Under the pieces are notes generated by a model that worked only from the letters and a program-made list of their open reading frames with translations, was not told the origin of the DNA and ran no database searches. A stretch of 50,612 bases of DNA from Acanthaster planci (Eukaryota > Echinodermata > Asteroidea > Valvatida > Acanthasteridae), in the NCBI RefSeq assembly GCF_001949145.1, contig NW_019091362.1, positions 258,529 to 309,140 of the forward strand, read 5' to 3'. Position numbers and translations under genes: made by a program. This document shows, one piece after another, positions 20,537 to 32,157 of the stretch (positions are counted from its first letter, which is position 1; each line of letters opens with the position of its first letter).

Positions 20537-22815
20537 ACCTCGAGGGTACCGTGGAGTACCTTAAATTCGTGCATATAAATATCCGTGCATCCAACTTTCT
20601 CGTCGTGAAACTCTTGAATGAAATGAGGCACTGACGTTTATTTACTCATGATCAATGATCGATAGTCACTTCGACGGTTTTCTTTTTGAAGCTATGTGCG
20701 AATTAAAAGCTTTTCCGGGAGAATTCGGGGAAAATGTGAACAGTGCATAAGCCTTACTTACTTTACAGACTAAAACAAAAATGAACCGGTCAGGCCTATA
20801 CCTGTCTAGAAAATGGATAAATGATCGCTGTTCGTTCACGACCGATGTTGGACGTCCGAAAAGGGGGAACTAATGTCGACATTCGCGAAATATTGAGGGC
20901 GTTATCAAAACTGAATATGGAGCCCGAAAAAGTACTGCGCACCTTATATTTTAACATTCCTGTTGGTGACGACAGGCCCGGATTCGGTTTTTTTTTCAGT
21001 AATACCCCTAGAAAGAGAAGTTTTGTCCTATTATCCAGATAAATAACTCTCATAATATTAATGCTAAGTATGATTTAATTGAAAGAATAAAAATCCCTGC
21101 CTCATTGTAACTTCAAATTAAATTAACAAAAATAAATTAGCAAAAGGAAACAGAAAATGATGAGAAGCCAAGTTATTGCGACTAAAAGTGTTTTTTTTTC
21201 TTCAAACTGCATCACTATATCAGAGTAATTAATGCAAAAAATTCCTCTTTCAAGAAATACGGGTAGATTTTTCAGAAGCAGGGCATTACTGATGCCCGAA
21301 ATGACGTTTGCAATGTACGTTCACAAATTATTGTGATGCACATTGACAGCCGATCCGATCTCGTTTACGACGACAAATTGGTAGATTTAAGGATAAATTT
21401 TGGTCAAAGTACTATGTGCGTGAATTATAAAAAAAACCAAAACACACCTCTGCTCTCTCGAAACGCTCTCATTAGCACTTCTGTAACGTTGATGGCGCTA
21501 TACTGTTCACTTAATCAAAATGGCGGCCCGCTTGAGGATGTGTTCATACACGTCCCTTACTACTGAGACCCATTTGTATAAATTGTAAATTGTAGGCCTG
21601 CCTTACAAAAGTTGTAAGCCCCTAGGCCTACTTATCTTCATATGTTATTGTAGAGTATTCCCTCACCAACTTAAATGTATCTCATGTGAATGCGTTATCT
21701 GATTAAGGTAGGTGTACTAACAAATGTAATTCCAATGTTTTCACTCAGGTTTTGGTTTTGTGTTATTGTTAACGTTATTTCCTGTAGGCCCCTAATAAGG
21801 AAACAAAGTCCACTTTCTCAAACTAACTATAACATTTTGACCTTAAGGAACCATTACTCAATCCTGATAGGCCTAGTTTGGGTAAATTTTGACAATATTT
21901 AAGCAAGAAATCTTCAAATTTCTACCCGAGTTTTGCAAAAAACAACCACTCAGTCAAATCACGCCATTTTGTTCTTCATCCGGTTACCCCTACACAGGCT
22001 TTTGGGATTTATCAAAACACATCTCCATCCAGGTCAAGGCACCAGACTACATTTGCTTATTTGTCGTTCACAGCTACCTTCAGGGCGGTCTTGTACGCTG
22101 CCGTTTTATCCAAACATTTCTCTCAAAAACCAAAGCCCTGTTCTCTTTTCTTTCTGACTTGAAAGAGGACATCACCAACAATTTGATTAGATATTTCGAA
22201 AAAGTAGAATTTGTTCCCTTATAATAGGAACAGGGTGCTAAAGGTAATGAACCCCATACTATGGGCCCTAGGCCCCCTAACAGTGCATTAAACACTAAAC
22301 AGTTACTTAAGTTAGGATGGGTTACTCTGTTATTGCAGTAATTACAACATTTCCCGATCGAAGTAAGGATTGCTAGCTCACCTTCCTCAATTATCCTGTC
22401 CTTGTTTAACGCTTTTTAACTTGATTCAGTAAAATTTGTTTGTGGTTCAATTTATTTTCCTCTACGATGGCCTTTAAAGCACTTTGTTTATGATTAAATA
22501 AACAGAATGATTTAGGGTTCAGAGAAAAGAAAATAACTTCACCTTGTGATGATATTCCATTTTACCTGTAATTGACACCATTTTTCCAGTGTCCTCAAAG
22601 ATTCCACGCACCAAGAGAATGAGATGAGAATAATTACTTTGCATCATGCATCACCTCACACTTATTAATCCCGCAAGGAATGACTTCATTGTTTCACCAG
22701 AACTGTTTTATTCCAAACTTAAATGCAGCAACAACTTTGACAATAATCTTATTATTTAAATTGGTGTCTACAGAAGGAATAATAAATAGGCTATATGTAC
22801 ATGTAAGTTTATATG

Positions 22816-22900
22816 TACCCCCAGAACTGTGGGTCCAACGCCCACCCCACTCCCACAAACTGGGAGCACTCGGACTTCGGACCCCACAGTTCTGGGGGTA
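22816..22900. repeat. Short foldback element
   Basis: TACCCCCAGAACTGTGGG at the left and its reverse complement CCCACAGTTCTGGGGGTA at the right bound 85 bases; the arms extend to TCC/GGA with one extra base on the right. Likely a small MITE. Confidence 0.5.
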
Positions 22901-23698
22901 GGTCTATACGGGTATCGCAAATTTCATTTTCATGGTGGACCCTTTCTTTTATAGATGTCTGAAACAGTTGATAAAAATGTCTGCTTTCTGAGTTCTAATT
23001 CGTGAAAGTTATTGCTTAGACCAGAACAATTTCATTCAAAATTTATGTTAGAAATTCTAAATGTACATTGCAAAATTCTTTAAGTTGTATAAGAAAAGCA
23101 AAAACAATTGAGACTTTAAAACAGTCCCAAATCCTCCGATCTCAATATGACTTTACATACACCCTAGGGACTTAGGGTTAATGCCAACATAATTATTCAC
23201 TTTTAATTGCCCCAAAGAGTAAAAGTACAATTGATACAAGTCTATTGTAATGGAAATTGGGGGTGCGCTTTATGCTGGCAAACAGTTTTCCAGCGCTGAA
23301 GCCCTTATTATGATTCTTTTGTGGTTAAAATGTGTCTTTAGACACCTTTGACATATGGAAATCCAGCAATGTACATGTATATGTCCAAGGGTAGGGCGAT
23401 GTTAAAAGAGATATTGAATGGTAGGTAATGACTGACACAGTGAAGGAATTTGCAATTTTCGTAAAAATTAAATCTTTTATTAAAACTAGAACTCACTGGC
23501 TACGCAACATTCAAAATTTTGATACCGCGATAATAGAGTTACCATTACCGCAATGATATAGGAACCAAGTATACATGACTTAGGATACATATTGTTTATT
23601 CATATTCATTCATAGTCATAGGCCCCTACCATGCCCATGCCGATCAAGTTAATGAGTCCGGCCATGGAGCTACACTCATCTGCAAAAGCTTTGGGCCA

Positions 23699-23846
23699 GT
23701 TTGTTTCACTTGGATCTGGATCATGATCAGTGGTCTGTCATTGGTTCACTGACACCAAAACCCACCTACATTGTAATGGATGGAGCAAACCAGTGATAGG
23801 ATGAAAGATTGAGATTCAGAACCGAGTGAAACACACTGGCCCAAAG
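23699..23846. mobile_element. MITE with about 34-bp inverted repeats
   Basis: CTTTGGGCCAGTTTGTTTCA at the left and TGAAACACACTGGCCCAAAG at the right are inverted copies with one mismatch, and the similarity continues inward to ATCTGGATC/GATTCAGAA. Length 148 bases, no coding capacity, no clear target duplication seen. Confidence 0.55.
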
Positions 23847-26030
23847 ATAATCATAGAATATAGGGCCATGCAAGAACCATGTTTTTGTAGGTGATGGTTG
23901 TGCAGTAGGGTTGGACTATGGGATTCCGATTTGGGAATGTGAGATTGTCTAGTAACCGTAAAATGTATGGCCACATGCGAATATACTTCCTACAATCACT
24001 GGTAACAATGTTGAAAGAGTTCTTTTTGAGAATGAAGCAACATGGAATGAATGGGGATGGTTGAAAAGTTGTAAGTCCAAACTGAGTACCTGGTTGGTGA
24101 TGTCGAGAGAGAGTGAATTTTTCCATTGTTACACACAAGAGAAATCCAACAGATCTGGTACATGTACCAGAAGAACCAGAAAGGACAGCCCCACACTATA
24201 GTCCCTGACATTCTTAAATTTTTTGGTGGTGTACAGTTCATAACTTGAGAGTCAAGAGGGCATCCTATAATGCATAAACAAAAGTTTGTGCCCAGAAAAT
24301 GAGCAGTGTCACATACAACAGTACACGACATGCCACCTGTGCATTCCTATTTTTGCTCAAAAGGTTTTTCTATTAATTAATTGAATAAGAAAAATTGTCA
24401 CGTGTTAAAACTGATGAAAGCCAAGGTATTAATAGTTTTTTCATCCAAATTTTTTTGGTGCAAAATTTCATTCTTGTTTTCAATAATTCAGACACAAACA
24501 TGTACTTTGTGTTGGAAATATGTTGCAATGCACATTCAGCCTTAATACACATTTACAGGCACAATCCAAAATGACACATTTCAGAAAAGTCTTTTGCCGT
24601 GGTAGTGCAACATACACAGGTGTCACAGTTTTTATACAATTGTATTAGAAAACATTCAAATTTCCCCCAAAATCATTCTTTCTTGCCTCCTCAACCTCCT
24701 TTTAAGTAGGTTTTCTCCAAAAAATGTTCGAAGTTAGGGGGAAAAATAATTTTTTGATTCATAACTTCTCCCTAGAGGATCATTTTACTACCTTCAAAAT
24801 ACCCCAAAGAGGTCAAAGGTTGGTAACATCCAAAAGCTTGTTTCATTCTTAGTCCCAATCTTGCGAGATGGTTTTACACAAACTGAACTCTGGAGGAAAA
24901 ATGAAAATATGACATCGCACAAAATCAAAATGGCCGGGTGTATGTACAGCACTTGTATCATGATTATTTAGACCTTACATTCCGTACCACATACGTAGGA
25001 TACTGGTGACAGCGTATTTGAAATAGATGTGGCAATTTTTGGATAGACTGTAGACAGGAGTGAGTTTGAATCTTGTTTCTGTCTTGAGTCTTTGAATCCT
25101 TATCCTGCTAATGTATTCAGCTATACAAGGATGGTGCAGGAGTGACGTCACAGGCAAGGTGCATGTGAGAAATAAAGGTGAAGAACAGGTGCCGAACAAA
25201 TATTGCAGATGAAGACAATGACAAAAAAATTCAGGGTGCGGATGAAAAACTTTGTGAACCTACAGGTGGCTTTATCCGTCAGATGACTTGTAGCATGACT
25301 TCCTGGAAACTAGTTTTGGAAAGTGGCAGCACAGCAGTTTCTGGGAGCTGGTTCCACATTCGAATGGATCATGGGTGGCAGGAATATTTGTATGAGTCTA
25401 TAAATGCATCTAGTACACTGAACTTCAGCTGATGGTCATATCTTATATTCTCTTGTCCTGCCACACTTAAATTATTCCGTTGTCACCTGGGGTGACAATG
25501 AATTAATCACAAGCATTGTATCGTAATTTGTAAACTGTGTGTTAATTACTGTTAGCCTTGTATGTGGTTATATTGTTCAGTCCCTCTGTAAAATTGTTCT
25601 TAGTCTGTAAAAAGGTTTTGGGAACAAAAGCATTTTGCTTCACTGAATATCTAACATTCCTTAATCACCTTCACATGTCATATGAACTTCATTAGGGTAA
25701 AATCTGTTTATGTTAATGTAGACCCTAATGTTGTCAATATCCTTTTTCTTAAACTTGTATTGAGGTGACCAAGTACATGACGTTGAAATAAGTGTTCAGA
25801 AGTAAAAAAAAGTCAAATTTTCCTGTCATGCGGTCACGCTGTCATCATTGGATGCCATCAGCCGATCTGTGTAACGGCTTGATCTTTGTGTGATCAGTTG
25901 ACCTTACTAGATTTGTGGATAATTATGCCATCAGCCGATTGGTTTTCTTTCCAATTCATGGCTGCAGAAGATGTTTCAAAACAGGCATGACAGGGATGTG
26001 ATGTGATAATGCCCACTGTGTGAAAACGCA

Positions 26031-26435
26031 GTTTAATCCATTTCTTGGTCAAGTGTCTATGTGCACTCTGGCATACAGAACTCACTATGCACGTGCGCCA
26101 AGTCCATACAAGAAGATTCTTCTCTGGACTACTTGCTCAAGGAATATTCCATTCAGTGGATAGGGATATTCAGAAAAACGAAAGTGAAATTCCTCAACAA
26201 AATCCATGGAAATCGTATATTGACTTCTTTGGACTCTCCGACTAAAAGGGGATTTGCATGTATGAATGGGAATAAGTACATGTATGTGCTTGGTTGTCTT
26301 CAACTAACATTTAAGGCTGGCTCAGGAGAATGAACCCTGATAATGCCTTCACCTGCAGCTCGGGAGTAGTTGTGTCCATGCTCCTTAATTAAACGCACAT
26401 TTAAGACTGGCTAAGCATGTACTTTTTCCCTTATT
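26031..26435 (+). repeat. Dispersed repeat, copy 1 (upstream of the Ikaros-type gene)
   Basis: From GTTTAATCCATTTCT to TCCCTTA this stretch aligns in the same order with 35584-36011. Shared blocks include GCCAAGTCCAT, AAGAAGATTCTT, ATTGACTTCTTT, GACTCTC-GACTAAAA, ATGAATGGGAATAA and AAGACTGGC-AAGCA. It ends about 160 bases before the first coding exon of the gene at 26595. It may be a transposon copy or a duplicated upstream region. Confidence 0.7.
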
Positions 26436-26594
26436 ATACTGTAGTACATGTACACTCGACATATGTTAATAATTTCAGTCAGTAGTTGATTTTTGTGTCT
26501 TTGTTTTACTATGTTTTCATTGACATGATCTCATTTTGTTTTAACAAGGCATTACATATACATGGCATAGTTGTCATGTCTCTCATGTGACAAG

Positions 26595-29500
26595 ATGGAG
26601 TCACAAGCAATTGAAGATCAACCCTGTGTTATTCTGGAAGACGATGAAGACACCCACAACCTTAGTCCCAAGTCAGAGCCTCGCAGTCCATTGTCAGCTA
26701 AAATGGATCATCGTAATCAGCCTAATGCTAGTGAAATAGTGGACGAACAGTCGGTGACTGGCCAGGATGAGCCACTTCGATATCAGTGTACGGAGTGTGA
26801 CTTCCATTCGACCAGCTCTCATCAGTTGGAAAAACATATCAGAACACACACGGGTACGTGGATATCAATGCAAAGTATTGGCCCTTCATGTGAAAGTCCA
26901 GCAAGTTGTGTCCAAAATTACTGCAAAAAGTACAATTTAAGCAACACTCACAAAAAAATATACCCAGTCAAACTTTCAGCATGTTGTTGTGTTATGCTGG
27001 TGTATATTAAATACGTGTAGTTTGTTCTTTGGTGTAAAGCGATTTTTGACATTTTATTTTGTTTCATTCATTAAAATGCATCAAAAACAGAGAAAAGCCC
27101 ACGGATTGCCCCAAAGTGAAATCACTATACTAAGAACTGTCGTCACAAACAAAAGCCAAGACAATACATTACAAATAAAAAAGACCATGAGACATTCTAA
27201 TACATGCAATAATCATAATGATAGTTATCAACATGATATTTTAGGGTTAACTTCTTAAATGTTCTGGTAGTGATTTGCTTAAATGGCAGTCCTTAAAACT
27301 CTAAAATTCATAGACCTTCAGTTGCTGTAATTCTGTTGCTTAATCTTCTAGTGATCTGTGATTTATTTCATAATAGATCATTTCATTTCATCCTCAGGTG
27401 AGCGTCCATATTCCTGCACTATTTGTGGTTTTGCGTTCTCCCAGAAAGGCAACCTAACCCGTCACTTCCGCACCCACTCCGATGAGCGTCCTTTCCAGTG
27501 CCCTGTCTGCCATTACAGCGCACGCAGAAAGGACGCCCTCATTGCTCACCTGGATACGCATCGTCAGGAACGTCTCAATGTTTGCCCCTACTGCAATACA
27601 GCCTACAAACAGAAGGCATCACTGAAGTACCATCTGAAGAGGTGTGGCTATCAGAAAATGGGCGGACCCCTCAATCAGGTAGATGGTCACGGGTCATCAT
27701 CCACATCAGATCCTTTTTCATTGTATGAAGGTATGAGATTTATTCAGTCAGAACAACTTTGTATGAAATAACAACTAACATGAGATTTTAGATCTCCACA
27801 TTGGACGTACAGTCAGTGAAGTGTCTTTTGTGGCATCCAAAATCCATGGAAAGTGTTTTGGAATTAAACTTTTAATGACATGAAGTATACTTTGTTAGTA
27901 TATTTTGTCAGTTCCGTCTACAGAGTCAAATATTTGGTGCTCATTTTCTGTTTTGATAGGAGTTCGATTAGAACATGGTGGGGGACCATCTTTCTCTGAT
28001 AATCTGAGATCTCCATCAGATGTTGAAGTGGAACTTGCCGAGTGTGATCACGGAAAAAGAATTAAATTCAGTCATGGTGAGAATACACAAAGTGTTAATT
28101 TCCTTAAATTGTCTATTTCACTACAATTTCAGAATGTCAGTATTGAGTACATGTACATGTATGCCATATAATCAGATTGCTAGAAACATCCAACGTAAAT
28201 TGAACACAGGCACAATTTGTAAGTGTGGTTTTCTTTGGAATGTTTTAATCTGTATGTAAATGCTGTATGTCTTGTAGATGAGGAGTCATCTCGAGATTCA
28301 AGCCAAGACAGGAACAGTGGTTTAACAGACACAGCTAGCAATGAGGTATTTCCCATTCTTTCCTTTGGAAGCACTGAATCCTTTCAACATTGGACCTATC
28401 CTTGTAGCATCAGTACCACTCTCATGTGAGTGTTCAACTGCAGGTGTATTTGAATTTTAGGATTTAAGTCACAACACACCCTACTGGTTGAATGCCCCTG
28501 TCCTTCCTGCATACCTGCCAACCTGTCGTACTCCTTCCTGAGGTCAGGCATCCCCACATAATAGATTAGAATTTGAAATGAACTGATGGCTCATTTAAAT
28601 ACCTTTTAATCTGTTGTGTGGTATAGCCTGACCTCAGGAAGGAGTACGACAGGTTGGCAGGCCTGCACCTGCGGTCACGTTTGGTGCTAAAGTGGTAATG
28701 GACATCAGTTCTGGTCATCAGAATAGTAGAATCTATCAATGGCTGACAACAGTGGATTAGACCACCATTGTTGAAGATTGTTGTCATACATAAATAGAAC
28801 ATGTAATAGTCTGATGTTATATGTCATTACAGTCTTATATTTTCAACTTAGTGAGGAAACTTTTTTCCCATATGTAGGACTTGGAAAAAGCTCTATCTAA
28901 CGTCATGCAGATGTATGGTTCAGAGATGTGCTTGACAAACCGTGCCAGTACGAGCCTTGAAGGAAACATTCATGTGACACCTACAATAACTGCAGTCTAC
29001 TCACAAGCACCTATGGATGCAGAACGAGAGACAGAAAACCCCCAACTTCCCTCCAAGAATCAGCCTCCTGCAAGGAACCAGATGTCACCTTCAACAAATA
29101 AACACAGCGACCACTCATCAGCTCTAAGGTACAGAGGCACCATTGATTTGAACAAAACGAGGGATTTCTTGAACAAAAGTTCCTTGGTTTCTCACGGTAA
29201 GACTGGAGCCATGCAAGGGGTGGCAGTCCAAGATGGTCTTGATGGCGGTAGTGAGACAAGCGAGTCAAATGACAGTTTGAGTCACCATGACGAGCCAGTC
29301 GCTTCCTCGAGCCACGGACACTTGCGTCAGAAGCCACACAGTTCCACTCGCCCCAGCAAAATCCAAGACAAGGCCGACTCTACCGAAACAGTCAACGTAA
29401 AATCGCCAGCTTATGATTCTCAACAGCACAGAAATCCAAGAAGAGCTGTCGCTGACGAGTCAGGGGAACAACTCTGCAGAAATTGCAAACGGGAGCTCTC

Positions 29501-29678
29501 AGGTGCCGACAACTTCAAATGTGAACACTGTGAGATCATATTCCTTGATCATGTCATGTATACCATTCACATGGGTTGTCATGGTTTTCGTGATCCATTT
29601 GAGTGCAATATCTGTGGGCATCAGTGTAAAGATCGATACGAGTTTGCTTCACATCTTGCAAGAGGCAAACATTTGTAG
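26595..29678 (+). CDS. IKZF: Ikaros-family (IKZF) C2H2 zinc-finger transcription factor
   Basis: Five coding exons join in frame: 26595-26853, 27398-27730, 27960-28076, 28278-28345 and 28878-29678 (TAG). They predict 525 residues, close to vertebrate Ikaros. An in-frame TAG just upstream fixes the ATG at 26595; an acceptor-like AG at 26547-26548 suggests a 5' untranslated exon further left. Four DNA-binding fingers lie at about 63-85, 91-113, 119-141 and 147-169; the first intron splits the THTGERP linker between fingers 1 and 2. Two C-terminal fingers at about 472-494 and 500-524 carry the Ikaros signature [20 protein letters not shown] and DRYEF, the module through which family members dimerise. 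The middle is Ser/Pro/Gln-rich and probably disordered. Family members regulate transcription, in vertebrates in lymphoid cells. I cannot assign it to one of IKZF1-5; a single pro-orthologue is plausible. Confidence 0.92.
28514..28661. repeat. Foldback with perfect 36-base arms in the last IKZF intron
   Basis: CCTGCCAACCTGTCGTACTC... (28514-28549) is repeated exactly as reverse complement at 28626-28661. Similarity continues inward through CCCACA-AA-AGATTA to about 54 bases per arm, around a loop of about 40 bases. It would fold into a strong hairpin in the pre-mRNA. Confidence 0.7.
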
Positions 29679-31948
29679 GCTAAACATATTTTATAGCATA
29701 TACGTATGTTTTGAAAGCAACTCTATTTACATTTTTTTTCATTTCCTTTTTTCTGTGAACCCAGAGTTTTGAAGGTGTGCCATTTTTAGATTTATGTTGA
29801 AATTTGTTCACTCCCACTCATGGCTTCAGAGCATTTCTCTTTTGTGGTTCCAATTCTCAAACACTGCAGAAAGAACAGAGCTCCCAGAATGGTGTCAAAG
29901 AGTATGATAAAATCATCTTTGTGTTGGCTTTTTTTTAGTGCTTATAATTTATTTATTTTGAGGTATTCACTATGATTTATAAAAAGCATGAATATGAAAT
30001 ATGTTAGCTGATACAATTGGTAATATGCGGAAGCAAACTGCAGAACATTTTTCAGAATTTTGCATGAAAAGTAAATTTTATGGGTAAAGTGGAAAGTATT
30101 GAAGTTGAACATGTATGGATACCAAGAATGACCTGGTAGAAACATCTAGGTCGCTTCCTACATGTATGACATAATGGCTCAGCAGTATTTGACAGGCTAA
30201 AAAAGCCCTTTCACGTGATATTGTTGCTATAAGTGACCAGAATACAAGAGCATTTCTTTAATGAGACTTGTTTGTTGTCAGGGTTGATTTCACTGCAGTA
30301 TTAGAAAGGTACTAGTAAAAACATGGGTACCTGTACTGATAAAATATTTTCGGGGGGGGGGGTCAAAGCACTCAGCAGCAACCTGACAAGCCATCAGTAG
30401 GGAAATGGGCCGATTCTGAATTAAAGAATTTCTTCGTAAATTGGAATTCACGTTCATACATGTAACTTGCATCCCAAATTGGAAGTGAAGAAATAACAAT
30501 ACCTAGTCCCTTGTACTGCATGTGTGCTCATCCATGGCTTAATAATTCCCTTGTTTGTGACTCGTGTGGGCTCAACAAACAGGAATTTCTCATTTTTTTC
30601 AAGTACATGTATCGCACACTGGGAAAAAGTCAAAATCAGATCAGACGAGCGATGCTGTGCGGTGGTACTGTATTTTTCTCTGTTACTTTCAAAATAAATC
30701 ATTCTACCACTTGTTTTGCCCCCCCCCATAATTTTGTCACCAATAACATGCATAAGATTGTGAAGGTAAGATTAAGGCATGGCCTTTCAAGCAAATAAAA
30801 CATAATTTTCAAATAAGCTTTCACAATGATTTTTGAGTGGCGAATGAAATGTACAAGGCTGGCTGACAAGCACTGCATTACTGAGACAATGACTATCATT
30901 TGGATCACGTGAGGGCGCACTACTTTAAATATTTACTTGGCGATGTTTCTGCATATAGTACCCTTGGCATACTTACTAGACCAAACTAGTAACGGACCCG
31001 TATCGAGAAGTTTATACTCTGGGCGGTTTTTAAGTAACATTTTACCCTTTACCTTTCATATTTTGAGAAGCCTGTCGGTGAATTTGGAGATGTTTTGTTG
31101 AGTCATTGTTTTGTAAGTTTGTTGGGAAAGAGTTCCGTATAGCCTGTACTACGGCCAAAACATGTATCCAAAATGGATATGCCCTCATGCTGGGTCCAAT
31201 GATGAGTGAAAGTAGATCTTCAAACTGGAATCAACGGGTACTATAACAAATCTTCAAGTTTTTCATCAGTAACATTAAGGGGGGTTAAGAACGTCTGTTT
31301 TAAATGTAGTTTTCACTCCTCAGTGTAGAGAATTAAGTAGGCCTTTGGCCTATTACTTTCTTTTGCCTGCACCCGCTGGTCATGCTGCTTCAAACCAACT
31401 TTAGAGTTGAGGCCGAATATCGAAGGGAGCAACTTTATTAAGGGAACTATTCTATTAAAGAAAACAAAACATTTTATTTTTGGTTACGTGCAGAACATTA
31501 TATTAAAATCTTTCTTTCCTAAAAGCATGTTGATAAGTGATTCTATTTTTCGTCTGTCTATTGAGTGTGCTGATGGAGTGACTTTGCGTGCCTTTAAGCT
31601 TTGAGGAAACGTCACTTTGGCCTGGTCATGCCGTGGCCTTACAGTGATTGTTCTAGCCAGATAGTAAGTAAGAGTAAGTGCGCAGGAACTTTGAGCAAAC
31701 ATGAATGGAAGGGGGTATCGGCCGATTTGGGAAAGGAGTAATACACTTATCTCCCCAGGTCCATTAAAAGTTGGTGTCGGTGCATTTCTGGCGCATGGGC
31801 ACCGATGAAACTTGAATATTGGTTGTGGTTATGAGATGTGTACCGATCTGATCGCATCCTTGACGAGCAGAGCAAAAACTCTTATACGCCAGCATTTTGC
31901 TTGAGTCTGTACCGTACCACTGAGTCCCTACATTCGAAACGCCCACAA
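29679..31948. other. 3' region of the IKZF gene and intergenic DNA
   Basis: No further coding sequence seen. The first canonical AATAAA after the IKZF stop that I find is at 30693-30698, which would give a 3' untranslated region of about 1 kb. The stretch contains poly(G) and poly(C) runs near 30352 and 30720 and no recognised mobile element. Confidence 0.4.
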
Positions 31949-31959
31949 TTTGGCGGGAA
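31949..31959 (+). promoter_or_regulatory. E2F-type site upstream of the THAP gene
   Basis: TTTGGCGGGAA matches the E2F consensus and lies about 200 bases before the ATG at 32158, a proximal promoter position. Suggests cell-cycle-linked expression, which is inference. Confidence 0.4.
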
Positions 31960-32157
31960 TTTCTTCCACGCCCCGGATGATGTCTGGCTTCCAGTCTCGC
32001 AATATGGGTGTTTGAATAATTAGTATCCCTTGCACCAGGCTTACCATTGAGGTCATTTGTTGACTGACGTGGGACGAGCAAGCGCAGCCGGCCGAGCCAG
32101 ATGCCAGACCAGGTGTTCTTTAACTTCAAGGAATCTCCAAAACATTGTTGATTGATC

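Larger units (their letters stand above)
18720..26030. other. Gene-poor interval with SINE and MITEs
   Basis: I find no coding region that I can support over 7.3 kb. It contains a tRNA-derived SINE head (18935-19009), three foldback or MITE elements (20322-20536, 22816-22900, 23699-23846) and otherwise AT-rich DNA. Overlapping open frames at 20796-21053 on both strands look unassignable. A TGCCATCAGCCGAT word is repeated at about 25851 and 25927. Confidence 0.5.

Noticed and set aside
20796-21053. Overlapping open frames of 73 and 85 codons on both strands
   Set aside because: No recognised domain, and mutual overlap means at most one could be real; no splice or expression evidence.
25178-25432. 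84-codon open frame on + before the Ikaros-type gene
   Set aside because: No domain recognised and no splice signals that join it to the gene at 26595; left unassigned.
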